In this document: piece by piece, positions 43,787 to 57,248 of the stretch
Position numbering within the stretch: the first letter of the stretch is position 1
How the letters are laid out: each line of letters begins with the position of its first letter
From: Coniella vitis
Taxonomy: Eukaryota; Ascomycota; Sordariomycetes; Diaporthales; Schizoparmaceae
NCBI GenBank assembly: GCA_011317545.1
Contig: WUJK01000010.1
Coordinates: forward strand, 1,178,001 to 1,242,000
DNA length: 64,000 nt
Direction of reading: 5' to 3'
Translations under genes and position numbers: made by a program
The notes under the pieces: generated by a model
Told to the model about the DNA's origin: nothing
The model's database searches: none
What the model saw: only the letters and a program-made list of their open reading frames with translations

Positions 43787-45590
43787 TTTATATAGTAAAT
43801 ATTACGTATACTTCGCGTATTTCCTATATAAACGTAGTAAGTATTAACTTAGATATATATAGTAGCTATCTCTAATACCTAATAGCCTAATTAATTTAAA
43901 GATTCGTAGAAATAAGCTAGGGAAAACCTAATATAATTAGGAAGGGTGCTTTTTTAATAATAGAGAAGCGATAACGCTATATTCTCGTAACGCCTAAGGA
44001 ATTAGTAATTAGTAAATCTAATAAAATAGAACCTAAGGTTTTTATTAGTATATTATTAAATATAACTAGTAGAATACTTAGTCTAATATAAAGTTATAGG
44101 ACTTATTCGAATAAGTTGCGTATAAGTAGGTTCTCCTCTATACCCGAGTTAATAAGCGCTTCTTTTTCTATAAATTATAATATTTTACTTAAAATTATAC
44201 TAGCCTTTATAACTAGACGAGGATAATCCTACCTAGCGTATTCCTAATTAGAACTCTATATCGAAGCTATATTATAGGTAATATTCGAAATTCGCTATAA
44301 TTTTAGGTATACGATTATAGTATAGCCTACTATTTAATAAGTTCGATAATAAGCTTTAGGATATTTAGCAGAAGTATAGTTATCCTCCCCGTAAATATAG
44401 CAAATTCGCTATAGGTTCTATAAGTAAGTTGCTTTTCGATAGCCTTATTAGTTATAATTATAGTATCGAATACTATAGTTACGAGTTAGGTATATTAATA
44501 TAACGGAATCGTTAGTATTACGCTTAGGGGGTAAAGATAAGTTAAGTAATAATATAGAAAGTAGCGAATTCTTAGTAGCTTTTTTAGGATAATAGGTTAT
44601 AATATAATTAAACTCCCTATATATAAAGTAAATCCTACTTTCTCGCGGAGTTCGTATAGGTTAAGGTTAAGTATCTTTTTATATTAATTCGAATCGTTAT
44701 ACTAAACTAATAGTATACTCCTATTTATACGGTAATATTGCTTAAGAGCCGAGTATAATCCGTAACTTAGGGCGTAGCCGAGTAATAAAGGCTATAATAC
44801 GAGCTAATCCTTCTAAAGGAGCTGGATTATCTAATTCGATTTTATTAAAATATCGTACGAAATCCGTAACTATTTTATCTCGGCTTTATATAAGTTATAA
44901 AAGCTTCGAAAACGTAGTAAATATACGAGTCTTAGGATTAGAGTTTTATTTCTCGAGAAATTCTAAAAGATTAGATAGGGATATTTTCGCCTTAATACTA
45001 TTTTCCCTACGTTAACGTATAAGATAATTAACCTAATAGCGTTTTATATTATCTCTTAAATAACCGGTAGTATAATAAGATTTATAATCTTCGTTAATAA
45101 TACTATATATCTTAAATCGATATATAAGGTTAAATTTAAAAGCTTAAAATTCCATTAGACTAGTTCCTTTATATATTAAATTCGGTATACTATATAAAAG
45201 GGTAAAAGACGTAGTATTAATAATGCTTTTCGATTAAGAGATAAATAAAGAACTATTAGGTCTAGAAAGAGTAGGTATAGCTCTACTTATAGGTAATAAA
45301 TTACTACGTAGAAGTATTATAAACGAGGAAGAAACCTTATAACTAGCTGGTAATAGGTAGATATAATCGGAGGATTTATTTCCTTACGCTAAGCGTACGC
45401 GTTTAATATGTAAACGCTGCTTAATATCTTAGAGGCGTAGTAATACGTCTACTTTAGCCTGTTTGCGAAGGCGTTATTCAGTTATAATAGCTATATTTGG
45501 AGATTCTAAGGAAATTCGCTGCGTTAGCGTAGTATTAGCGCGACTAATACGAGAAGAGCATCGTATAGATAGTATTCTTATTCTTACCGG
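43787..45590 (-). pseudogene. Gypsy A gag and 5' internal region, broken
   Basis: Minus-strand part of gypsy A between its 5' LTR and the inserted LINE. Gag occupies the higher coordinates. A CCHC knuckle at about 44403-44355 reads CYIYGEDNYTSAKYP: the first Cys is kept and the other three ligand positions are Tyr. The following stretch to 43787 should hold protease, but no active-site triad was recognised. Pol resumes at 35468 on the other side of the LINE. Confidence 0.75.
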
Positions 45591-45618
45591 TTTATACCCT
45601 TAGAAAAGAAGTTTAGAA

Positions 45619-45859
45619 TATTAGGGTTTTAATAGGTAAAGTAATAGGATATAAGAAAGCATCTAATAAGTAGGATCTTAGCAGTATTTAAGATATATTT
45701 CCAAATAAGGTTATATTTAGGAATTAAACTAAACTTAGTTCCTTCCTTTTTTCTTTTAGTATTCCAGTTTTCGTCTATAACTATAAATATAATTAACTCT
45801 ATAGGGTTCCCGTTGCTTTTAAGCAATAGGTAAGCAAGTTTCTAGCTTAAACTCTAACA
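45619..45859 (-). repeat. Gypsy A 5' LTR
   Basis: 241 bp, equal in length to the left LTR, ending CTAACA on the plus strand and beginning TATTAGGG. It is more mutated at TpG sites than the left LTR. The inner neighbour on the element strand is TTCTAAACTTCTTTTCTAAG, where the primer site should lie, but no tRNA match was made. Confidence 0.93.
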
Positions 45860-46211
45860 TTAGAGATATACCTTAAGGCGTTTGCTATTATTAGTCCGTA
45901 AAAGTACGTATCCTTCTGCTAATAGTAGCTAGCCCTTTATCTATAGTTATAGATAATAGCTATTATAGCTAATTATACCCCTATTATTATTAATAATAGG
46001 GGTATAACGCTATCTACTATATTTCTCCTACGCCTACTATAGCTTATCTAAACTCCCTCCTCCTCCTCCCTTCTCCCTCCTCCTTTCTTAATCTACTATA
46101 TAATAGTATAATAGTATTACTAGCTATCGCCGCCGCCGTACTATACTCCCCTCTATAATCCTAAGTATAGTAACTATTATTACTATTATTATTATACCTC
46201 CTAAGAAAGGA

Positions 46212-48182
46212 AGTAAGCGTATCTACCTTTCCTAATCGAATATTAGGATTTATAATAATCTACTAACGTTTTAAATTATTATATAGCTAAGTATACTAAA
46301 GCGTATTATACTACGAATACTACTAATACCCGTATAGCTAAGAAACGTATAATACTCCTATTAATCTATATAAATTAGCCTAAGCTCCTATGAATATTAT
46401 ATCTAGCGCTATTATAAAGTAGTATATCCTTCCTATAAGATATTTATATAAATAGTATAATAAGTATAGTATATTATGCTAAAGCTAAGTTCTAATATTA
46501 TTAATTAACTATTACTAATAAGTATATTTATTAATAGAAGCTAAAGCTATTAAGAAGGGCACCGCCCCCGTAATATATAGCGTATTCCTATATAGCGCTA
46601 TAAAGCCGATTACTAATATACTTAATAATAATAACTATATCTATAACGAAGATAAGGGCGGTAAAGATATCCTATAGAAGGCCCTCGACGGTATCCTCGA
46701 GCTCGAGGATAAGGATAAGGGTAGTACTAAGGGTGCTAAGAATAGTACTAATAGCGAAGATAAGGTGGATTTACTCTAAGGTAGCTAGGAATAGGCTAAA
46801 GATACCTTTAGTAATAAGGAGCTTACTACTAATATATATATTAGTAATAATAACGCTAAGGAGGACGATAAGGAGGCCTATTAGGATAAGGCTAATAACG
46901 ATAATAACTATATTACTAGTAGTAATATTAATCGTACTTATATAAACGATAATAGTAATAATAATAGTAATAGTAACGATAACGATATCGGTATCGCCTG
47001 TATTATTACCGCCGGTAATACTAATAATAAACGCTTTACGCCTACCTCTACTCCTACTAATACTCTTATTACTAAGAAGTAGCGTTCTACCGCTATTATT
47101 AGTAGTAGTAATATTAGGGCTAGGGCTATTAAGATAGTAGCTCCTATTAAAGCTAACCCTCTTTATACTACCTATATTACTAACGCTATTATTACTATTA
47201 ATACTTAGCCTAAGGCTAAGACTAGTAAGAAGAAGGCTAATATTATTAAGAATAAGGGTAAGGCTATTACTCCTATTACCCCTATTAAGTATAAGAAGAT
47301 ATAAAAGGCTAGCGAAGCTACTCCTAATAGCTATTATATCGTAACCTAGCGTAATATACCTTACGAGTAATATCTAATCTTAGTAATTACCGGTAAATCG
47401 CTTAGCGATTATTAGGATATTAAGGGTAATACCTGCTATTAACGTTATTAGTATAAGGGCTATACCCCTTTAACTAACTATCTAGTAATTATTAGCCGCT
47501 AGCTATATAACGCTTTATAGGAGGGTAAGGATAATACCCCCTATTATACTATTATTCGTATAGCTAAAGAGGCCTACGATAAAGTATTAGCGGAGGGCCT
47601 TACCGAATTATTTAGTAAATCGGAGGAGAAGGTAGAGCCGGTTATATAGCTCTAGAAGCGCCCCCGCTATATCCTACCCCGCTACCGCTAATAGTAGTAG
47701 TATTAGCTATAGTACTAGCCCTAATAGTACTAGCGCTAGGCTATTATAGCTACTATTATTACTATTAATATTAATATTACCCCTAAGTAGGAATATACCC
47801 TTAGCGCCGTAGGCCTATTATAATTACTTCCCGGCCTAATTACCTTTACCCTAGGTATTCCCGCCGATCGCTATACCGCGCTATACGCCCTTAGTAACGC
47901 TATACGCTAGGTAATCGACCGTATAGAGTTTAACGTATTTTAGCCCTAGATAGCCTATAATATAGCTATAAACTACCCTAATAGCTAGTAATATAAGATC
48001 CTAATTAAACCCGCTTTCCTATAAAGTAATAAACCGTATTATACCTATTATATATATAATAGTAAGGGTACTATTTATAGAAAATCTTTATAGATTATTT
48101 CTAAAAAGGCAGATTATACCTAATAGTTTATAAATACCCTTTATAAGTATATTTCGCGGAAAGGGGTATTAAGGGGCCCGGC
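46212..48182 (+). pseudogene. Antisense ORF of LINE copy C
   Basis: Plus-strand frame, opposite to copy C's ORF2. Same blocks in the same order as at 40960-42930: acidic block near 46710, Asn/Asp/Ser-rich run near 46900-46980, Lys-rich segment near 47210-47300, ITGKSL near 47390, EVEPVI-type end near 47640, then a Gln/Tyr-rich tail. Gln/Trp-type stops recur at shared positions. Function unknown. Confidence 0.55.
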
Positions 48183-51100
48183 CGGGCCCTCCGGCTAATC
48201 CTATTACCTCCGCCTAACTATTATATAATATACCTAATACCGAGGCGAAAGCTTATTAGAATAGCCCGTTCTATAATAATAACCTATCCCTAGCCGGCTA
48301 AACCGATAATAATACGCTTTAAAATCGCTATAACTAATCCTTATAGCTATAAAGAGAGCTAGCTATTAATAGCTTAGCGAAAAGGCTAGCTATATTATAA
48401 TACGAAAGCTTAGCCCCTAAGCGCTATATTAGCTAGATAAGACTACCTATTAACGTATCTATTATATCTTTTTAAAGCTCCTAATTCCCTCTTAATATAG
48501 GGTTTATATACCCGAGGTAATAGGGCTTATTACCCGCCTTATTAAGGAGAGTATTATATCCCTCTTTATAAGGGTATCTATAAGCTTATTCCTAGCTATA
48601 CTTATATAACTAGGGCTTTAAAGGATAATTATTAACTATCCTTCCGTAAAGTATTATTTATAAAGGGCTTAAAAGCTTCGGAAAGCTTATTATAAGGTAA
48701 TAAGCGTATTACCCTATAATCCTTAAATAACCGAGATATTATCTATATAGATAAATACCGCTAATAATACCGTTTCTAGCGCTAATTATAATCCTATAAG
48801 CGCCCTAACCGCTTTAGCGTCGAAAACGTATAAATACTTATAAAATACCTTAATAATAATAATAATAATAAATACCTTATCCTTTATTATAATATACTTA
48901 TAGCCTACTCTATACTTAGATCCCTCCTAAACCTTAGAGCTATCCGTATATATTATTATAATATCCGGTAGTAGGGTTATATACTATATATTATAATATA
49001 TAGCTACTTCCTCCTTAGGGTAACCGATATTAGGGTTTAATATAATACGGTTAGAATACTAGGGGGTTAATAGGGCTAGCCTAGGTATAATAGGAAAGCT
49101 ATATATAGCGTTTATAAAGCGTATATTAAATACCCTAAGGTTATATCCTATAGGAGTATATATCCGTTTATAAAGGGGATACCCTATATCTAGTAAAGTA
49201 TATTATAGGCCGGCCCGGTAAACCGTTACTCCTAGCGTAAGCCTAGTTATAAGAAGGCCCGCTTTATAAAGGGCTATTACTATATATATTATCTTCTACG
49301 CCGGTAATACCCCTTTAACGCCCTTTACTAGTAGTTAATCCGCCTTCTTAAGCTATACCGTAGGTATATAGCCCGGTCGAAATTAAGCATCCGCTATATA
49401 TATAAATATCGGGATAAGTATTACTATAACCGCTTTACGGAGGGATATTATAAAGGGGTTATATTATACCTTCCTAAAGCTCTTAAGGTAGGTTATAACC
49501 TTCGCTATCTTATAAACCCTTTCCTTAATATACCTCTTACCTATAAAACGCTTATTAAACTAAAATCCTAGTTAATAGAAGTTAGCTACCTTAGAATAGG
49601 AGGGTATACTAATAATAAGCTTTATATACCTACCGCCTATTATAATAGCCGGCTATGCCGCCTCCCTATACTTTAAGAAGTAGAAAACTTTCGTCTTCTC
49701 CGCTATAAATTATACTATATTCTTTAAAGCCTAATCGTTAACGCTTACTATATCCGTTTCTAATAATATTATATTTTTCTCCGCGCTATTAGATATATAA
49801 AGGAAGAGAATATCGTCCGTATAATAGAAATACCTATTACTACCTTATAGAATAAGTTTAAAGAGGTAGATTATATATAGTATCGGCGAGAAAGGTAAGC
49901 CCTAGGGTATATTATATCTTACCGAGGAGAAACCCGTCGTCGACCTATTTAAGCGGATTTATATTAGCTATATTATTAGGAAGGAGGTTATTAGACTTAA
50001 TAATAGGAGTAGGAAACTAAGGACTTATAGCTATATAATTAGTTTATTAGGGAGGATAGTATTAAACGCCCTTTATATATCCCTAATTATTATTATAATA
50101 ACCTACCCTTAGGAGAGTATTAGCTCGATATTATATATAAATACTATTATAAGGTCTATTATAGAGCGTTTTAATAGCGCCCCGTAGTATTATAGGTTAA
50201 GGACCCCTTTAATAAATAGGATCTAGGAGAGCCTATATATAATTAGCCTCTTAAGCCCTTAAAAAGGTAGAAAGGAGAGTAATAGGCTTATATAACCTAA
50301 GGTTATTTATATCCCTTTTACCTAGCTTAGGGTATATCGATACCTTAATATAATATTAAAATAGAGGAAAATAATTTATAATAAGGTAATAATTATAAAG
50401 CCGAATTAAAAGGGGGCTAATACTATCCTAATACTCCTTTAATAGGGATACCGAAGTATTATCTACCCCGGGAGAAGTAGATTTAACTCGGATAATATAC
50501 TCCTCTACCTCCTTAAGTATAGCCGTATAACCCTATTAGAAATAAGCTTTAAAAGCGTCTTAGCCTTTAAATAGATCCCTAACTAAATCGTTATCCCTAA
50601 AGAACTATTATAAAATCTTATCCTATAATAAGCTTACTTTCTTAATAGGGTCCTTAGATAATATACCGTCCCTTATATATAGCGGGGGAGCTTATAACGG
50701 TATAGCTAGCTTATATTACCCCGCTATCCCGAAGATATCTATATCCGAAACTATTATATCGATCCTACCCTATTAGAAAGCTTACCGATATACTCGAATA
50801 GCCCCTTTAAAGGTATTCCTAGCTATCTAAAACTCTTTCGAATAAGTCCGATAACTATATCGGGCCCTAATATACGCCCGATATACCTCTTCTACCCTAT
50901 TATCCTATTAAAGGGCTCGGGAGTAAGGTTATAGCTATTACCCCGTTATTTCTAAGGCCCTTTCCTAGAGGTAATCTAGGCGGGCTATCTAATCGTTTAA
51001 AAAAGCCGGGCTTTCTATTTATAAAAGGGGCGGTATATCTATTAGCCCTATTTCTAAAAGGCCCTTAAAAGCTAAGAGGGATTATAAGTCTACCTATAAC

Positions 51101-51792
51101 CGTACTAGCTATTCCTAAGGGAGTAAAGGATTATTATTAATAATTATAATAAGGGTCTTATAATTAAAGCTAATATATAGGTTAGGAATAACCTTTATAG
51201 CTATATTTAGAATATTAGAGAAGATTAGGTTAAGGACCCCCTTTTAGATATATATAGGGATACCCGGGGTATTTATAAAGAATATATCTCTAGATAATAT
51301 CTAATCTTTAACCCGGTTATTACCCCTTTTATTAGGCTTACCCGGCTTATAAGGAGTATAGATTATATTAAAATCGCCCTTAACTATCTATCTTTATATA
51401 GGTAAACTATTTAATATATAATCGAGTATTATATCCTCCCTAAGCGCTTAGTAAATATTAACTAAAAGGACCCCTAATACCTTTAATTAAAGTCCGTCCC
51501 TTATAATAAGGGGCTATTATTACTTTATATATAGCTTATAACCCTATCGTATATATATTAAGACCCGGGGCTTATTACCGAGTAATTCCTACCGCTTTTC
51601 CTTATAATAAGCTATCGGATCCCCTCCCTAATTATCTACCGGTAAGAAAACCTTATAAATAGGGTACCTTTAAGTTCTCGTATTATATATTATATATAGC
51701 TCCTAGAGCTATATAATATCTACCCCCTATTTAATATAGAATACTAATAGTATAATATAAGTAGATTATTTCTTCCCTATATTCGCTTAAGC
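48152..51792 (-). pseudogene. LINE copy C ORF2, broken
   Basis: Minus-strand ORF2 with endonuclease (about 51780-51090), reverse transcriptase (about 50440-49490) and RNase H (about 48950-48440). Collinear with 37350-40990. Heavily interrupted by Gln/Trp-type stops. Confidence 0.7.
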
Positions 51793-51801
51793 GATTATAA
51801 A

Positions 51802-52912
51802 AGGAGCCCTCTAGTTATCGGAAGAGTATATCCTACTTATATATAGGGGGAGTAATAGTATTTAAGCCCCCTTAGGAGCTAAGGATTATAACTATATTAT
51901 TGTCGTCCTTAATTATATCCGCCGGGGGTATAAGCCCTCTTTCTATAGCGGGGCTAGGACCCTCCGGAAGCGGTATATTAGTTAGGTTAAGCTATAAGCG
52001 CTATTATAAGCCGATCGGCGGTATATAATCGCGGATATTATTATAAGGCCGCTTCCGGGAGGGGCTTTTAATAAATAGCTACTCTATAAGCTTAATAGGG
52101 GGTTAAAGCTCCTATTAGCTATTAATAGTATCTATAACCGTATTTATATTATTATAGCGGGCTTTAATTATATTCTTAATCCTTTTAAGCTTAGAGATAA
52201 ACGGGTAATAAAGCTATTTATTAATTATTATAAGGGCGGTAATATAGCTAGGGTAGCTAGAGCGGACCGGCTTATAGTAATTAGTATATCTAAAGGGAAA
52301 TATATAAACCTCCCCTTCCTAAATATACTAGGCGTTAAAATAGATAAGGTACTGCTTACTCCTTATATAACGCTTAGTTAAGTAATAGCTAAAATAGCTA
52401 TCCGTATAAAAAGAGAGCCTTTCCGTCTTTTATATTAGCCGGGTATAGGGTAGGTTAAAGACCTAGAAGGGTTATACCTTATATAAAAAGGATATTAGCT
52501 AGGTAGTAATATTTATAATAGGGTTATATCCGTTCGTAGAAAGCTTATAGGAAATAGGCTCGATTCCCGTTTATATTATAGCCTTCTCCCGGATATACTC
52601 CTTAGGAAAAACTCTTTAATAGGTAAAGGGGTTATAAAGCTCTCTCGGAACCCTAATCGCTATATAGGTAACCTAGGATTATAATATAATCGCCGAGGAC
52701 GCTTATATTAGCTTTAGTAGCTTATCCCTTAAGGGGTTAGTAAGGAGCCTATCTTAAACCTCTTTACTAATAAGGCGTAAAGCCTAGCTAATAGGGGTTT
52801 TAATAACTACCGTTATATTAATTATAGGGATCTAAAGCCGAGTATAAATACCTAGCTTAAATCCCTAAAGGGGTAAGCCTATAAGCGTATTATAAAGGGT
52901 AATCTTAAGGAG
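51802..52912 (-). pseudogene. LINE copy C ORF1, broken
   Basis: Minus-strand Gag-like ORF1 remnant collinear with 36230-37340. Cys-to-Tyr changes occur in the zinc-knuckle area near 52400-52200. Confidence 0.6.
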
Positions 52913-53664
52913 GATCCTTATATCCTATCCCTACTATTAGCCGTATTAAGGGCCGGATTTTCGAATATAATAAGCCGGCTCTACTAAGAGCCTAGTAGCT
53001 ATACTTATAATAGTAGCTTAGCTTCGACCCTATTAGGGGTATTAGGTAGGTAAAGGTAGCTATTAGGAGTAAAGTATTACCTATAAAATAATAACGGGAG
53101 GAATCGGGTATATCGGAATAAGCCGGCTAATAGCCGGGTCCGATAAAAAATTTTTAAGCTTATACTTAGCTATAACTAGGAGTTAAGAATATACCCTCTT
53201 TATATAAAGACGCTCCTCGCTTTATAAAGGGCCTTTAAAGGTATTAACTAGTTTTCTTAGGGTCTTATCTACTACTAATAAGACCGTCTCCTAAGCTATA
53301 AATATACGGTATACGCTTATAAGGAGGGTTCTAACCGTACTAGGGGTAAGGGGGTTATCTTAACGTATAGTAATATCCTCCTATAACTATAGCGTAATAC
53401 TATAATACCTCTTCTATTATATAGGGGAGTAAATCGAATCCGTAATAGAATTAATATCCGTCCTAGGTATTAATTCCTTAGGCGGCGACGAGCCGCCCTA
53501 TATTATATCTATAAGTAGAGCCTCCTATAAGGCTATCCTATAACCGTATTTGCCTATATATAAATAGGTTAGATATTAGTAAATTATTAGCAAAACCGTA
53601 TATACCCTTAATAAAAGTAGGTATATACGAGAAAAGTATCGGGAAGGATATTTAAGCCTTTTAT

Positions 53665-54190
53665 AAATAATACCTTATAGAGGGACGGTTAGTAACTATC
53701 CTCTAAAGCCCTAATTATATAAGTATAGCTAGATATAAGCTTATAAATACCCTTATAAAAAGGGGTATAATATTCTCCCTAATAGGGCGGGTAGCGAGCT
53801 TTATTACTTTAGGTATATAAGCCCTATATCGAGAGGGAATTAGGAGCTTTAAGAAGATATAGTAAATATATTAATAGATAATCTTATCTAGTTAATATAG
53901 CGCTTAGGGGCTAAGCTTTCGTATTATAGCGTAACTAGCCCTTTTATTAAGCCGCTAATAGCTAGCTCTTTTTATAGCTATAAGGATTAATTATAGCGAC
54001 TTTAAAGCGTATTATTATCGGTTTAGCCGGCTAGGGATAGGCTATTACTATAAAACGGGCTATTTTAGTAAGCTTTCGCTTTAATACTAGGTATATTATA
54101 CGGTAGCTAAGCGGAGGTAGCGGGACTAGCTAAAGGGCCTAGCCGGGCCCCCTAATACCCCTTTTCGCAAAATATACTTATAAAGGATAC
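53665..54190 (+). pseudogene. Copy 2 ORF2 C-terminal segment
   Basis: Last part of host LINE ORF2: final RNase H block (IGIA.YELINT near 53730) and the C-terminal Cys/His-type region with Tyr substitutions (near 53990-54050). Ends in overlap with the antisense ORF. Confidence 0.65.
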
Positions 54191-56110
54191 TTATAAACTA
54201 TTAAGTATAATCTACCTTCTTAGAAGCAATTTATAAAGATTCTTTATAAATAGTACCCTTATTATTATATATACGGTAGGTATAATACGGTTTATTATTT
54301 TATAGGAAAGCGGGTTTAATTAGGATCTTATACTATTAGCTATTAGGGTAGTTTATAGCCGTATTATAGGCTATCTAGGGCTAAAATACGTTAAACTATA
54401 TACGGTCGATTACCTAGCGTATAGTATTATTAAGGGCGTATAGCGCGGTATAGCGGTCGGCGGGAGTACTTAGGGTAGGGGTAATTAAGCCGGGAAATAA
54501 CTATAATAAGCTTATAACGCTAGGGGTATATTCCTACTTAGGGGTAGTATTAGTATTAATAATAGTAATAATAGCTATAATAACCTAGCGCTAATACTAT
54601 TAGGGCTAGTATTATAGCTAGTATTATTACTATTAGCGGTAGCGGGGTAGGATATAGCGGGGGTGCTTTTAAGGCTATATAACCGGCTCTACCTCCTCCT
54701 CCGATTTACTAAATAACTCGGTAAAGCCCTCCGCTAATACTTTATCGTAAGCCTCCTTAGCTATACGAATAGTAATATAATAAAGGGTATTATCCTTACC
54801 CTCTTATAGGGCGTTATATAACTAACGGCTAACGGTTATTAGGTAATTAGCTAAAGGGGTATAGCCCTTACGCTAATAACGCTAATAGTAGGTATTACCC
54901 TCGATATCTTAATAGTCGCTAAGCAATTTACCGGTAATTACCGAGACTAAATACTATTCGTAAAGTATATCGTATTAGGTTATAATATAACGGTTATTAG
55001 GAATAGCTTTATTAGCCTTTTATATCTTCTTACGCTTAATAGGGGTAGTAGGAGTAATAGCCTTACCCTTATTCTTAATAATATTAGCTTTCTTCTTACT
55101 AATCTTAGCCTTAGGCTAAGTATTAGTAATAATAGTAGTATTAGTAGTATAGGTAGTATAAGGAGGGTTAGCTTTAATAGGAGCTATTATCTTAATAGCC
55201 CTAGCCCTAGTATTATTATTACTAATAATAGTAGTAAAACGCTGCTTTTTAGTAATAGGAGTATTAATAGGAGTAGAAGTAGGCGTAGGGCGTTTATTAC
55301 TAATATTGCCGGCGGTAGTAGTATAGGCGATACCGATATCGTTATTACTACTATTACTACTACTACTATTACTATCGTTTATATAAGTACGATTAGTATT
55401 ACTATTAGTAATATAGTTACTATCGTTATTAGCCTTATCCTAATAGGCCTCCTTATTATCCTCCTCGGCATTATTATTACTAATATATATATTAATAATA
55501 GGCTCTTTATTACTAAAGGTATCTTCGGCCTATTCCTAGCTATCTTAGAATAAGTCTACCTTATCTTCGTTATTAGTATTATCCTTAGTACCCTCGGTAT
55601 TACCCTTATCCTCGTCCTCAAGCTCGAGGGTACCGTCGAGGGCCTTTTATAGGATATCTTTACCGCCCTTATCTTCGTTATAAATATAGTTATTATTATT
55701 AAATACGTTAGTAGTCGGCTTTATAACGTTATATAGGAGTATACTATATATTATAGGGGTAGTACCCTTCTTAATAGCTTTAGCTTCTATTAGTAAATAT
55801 ACCTATTAATAGTAGTTAATTAGTAATATTAGAACTTAGCTTTAGCGTAATATATTATACTTATTATACTATTTATATAGATATCTTATAGGAAGGATAT
55901 ACTATTTTATAATAGCGCTAGATATAATATTTATAAGAGCTTAGGCTAGTTTATATAGATTAATAGGAGTATTATATATTTCTTAGTTATACGGGTATTA
56001 ATAGTATTCGCGGTATAGTATACTTTAGTATACTTAGCTATATAATAATTTAAAATATTAATAGATTACTATAAGTCCTAGTATTCGATTAGGAAAGGTA
56101 AATACGCTTA
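54130..56110 (-). pseudogene. Antisense ORF of LINE copy 2
   Basis: Minus-strand frame with the same blocks as at 40960-42930: acidic block near 55600, Asn/Ser run near 55370, KKQR-type basic cluster near 55240, Lys-rich segment near 55050, Gln-rich tail near 54600. Broken by Gln/Trp-type stops. Function unknown. Confidence 0.55.
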
Positions 56111-56948
56111 CTTTCTTTCTTAGGAGGTATAATAGTAGTAGTAATAGTAGTTGCTATATTTAGGATTATAAAGGGGAGTATAGTATAGCGGCGGCGATAG
56201 GTAGTAATACTATTATACTACTATATAATAGATTAAGAAAGGAGGAGGGAGAAGGGAGGAGGAGGAGGGAGTTTAGATAAGCTATAGTAGGTATAGGAGA
56301 AATATAGCAGATAGCGCTATACCCCTGCTATTAATAATAATAAAGGTATAACTAGCTATAATAACTATTATCTATAATTATAGATAAAGGGCTAGCTACT
56401 ATTAGTAGAAGGATATATACTTTTATAGACTAATAATAGTAGACGGTTTAAGGTATATCTCTAACGCATCTTAAGCTACTACTTTATACTATTATAAGAA
56501 TTTTTACGCTATATTAGTAGCTTAATAGCTAGCTAGCTCTCTAGTATAGCGCCCTTAGGCTATTATACTAGTAAGGTTATCGCTAGTATAGTCGATATAT
56601 AGTATATATATAGTACGGCTTCGGAACTAGTCTCGGCCGATATCTAACGTCTAGTAATTATATAGTAATACGCTAACCTAATAAAAACGTAGCTTTATAC
56701 GGGCTATACTAATAGTATTATATAACTCTGCTCTAAGATTAATCCCTAGAGTATTTAGCCTTTAGGATATAGCTAATACGCTATAAAGCAGCCTTCGGGC
56801 TAGGGTTATATTACGAATATATATATTAGGTAGGTGTATATACGCTCCTTAGTAGTATAATAGGCAGTATACGCCGAGATACCCCTTAGGAGGTATACTA
56901 GCGTAACTAGTCCGGCGTTAATTTAATTAAATAAATAAATAAATAAAT

Positions 56949-57248
56949 AAATAGTAATTATACGATAATATACTAACCTAATAAAAATATAGCTCTATAC
57001 GGGCTATACTAATAATATTATATAACTCTACTCTAAAACTAATCCCTAGAGTATTTAGCCTTTAGGATATAGCTAATACGCTATAAAGCAGCCTTCGGGC
57101 TAGGGTTATATTACGAATATATATACTAAGTAGGTTTATATACGCTCCTTAGTAGTACGATAGGTAGTATACGCCGAGATACCCCTTAGGAGGTATACTA
57201 GCGTAACTAGTCCGGCGTTAATTTAATTAATTAAATAAATAAATAAAT
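56949..57248 (+). mobile_element. Second LINE 3'-end fragment with tail
   Basis: About 300 bp matching the last part of the LINE, beginning taattatacg and ending in its own CCGGCGTTAATTTAATTAA and TAAA tail. It directly follows the tail of copy 2. It is either a 5'-truncated insertion or what is left of an element that copy 2 entered. No clear duplication was found. Confidence 0.8.

Larger units (their letters stand above)
30053..45859 (-). mobile_element. Ty3/gypsy chromovirus A, split by a LINE
   Basis: Minus-strand LTR retrotransposon with two 241-bp LTRs (30053-30293 and 45619-45859), 5-bp duplications, gag (43787-45590), pol (32100-35468) and an opposite-strand frame (31090-31960). The LINE at 35480-43772 is inserted between gag and reverse transcriptase. 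Without it the element is about 7.5 kb. RIP is less complete than in the LINEs, and TpG/CpA still occur, for example in the left LTR. Confidence 0.93.
29555..53650 (-). mobile_element. LINE copy C, full length, split by gypsy A
   Basis: Minus-strand LINE with its (TTTA)n 3' tail at 29555-29590 and its 5' end (rc of CCTTCCCGATAC) at 53647. Its own sequence is 29555-30052 plus 45865-53650, together about 8.28 kb, the same length as the uninterrupted copy. Gypsy A sits in its 3' untranslated part. The flanking 13-bp duplication shows that it entered the host LINE. Confidence 0.92.
53652..56948 (+). mobile_element. Host LINE (copy 2), segment 4: ORF2 end, 3' part, tail
   Basis: Resumes the host LINE after minus-strand copy C, starting with the repeated target site ttaagccttttat. 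It contains the last RNase H block, the ORF2 C-terminus, the antisense ORF, the 3' end CCGGCGTTAATTTAATTAA and a (TAAA)n tail (about 56925-56948). This completes an element 41.6 kb across in the present sequence. Confidence 0.9.

Noticed and set aside
45629..45826. Minus-strand open frame of 65 codons
   Set aside because: It lies wholly inside the gypsy A 5' LTR and is not kept open in a matching way by LTR function. Treated as chance.
15359..56948. Centromere core
   Set aside because: Nested RIPed retroelements occur in some fungal centromeres, but sequence alone cannot show it. It would need CENP-A binding data.
56949..57248. Possible SINE
   Set aside because: It ends in a TAAA tail, but the whole segment matches the 3' end of the LINE family and has no separate tRNA-like head.
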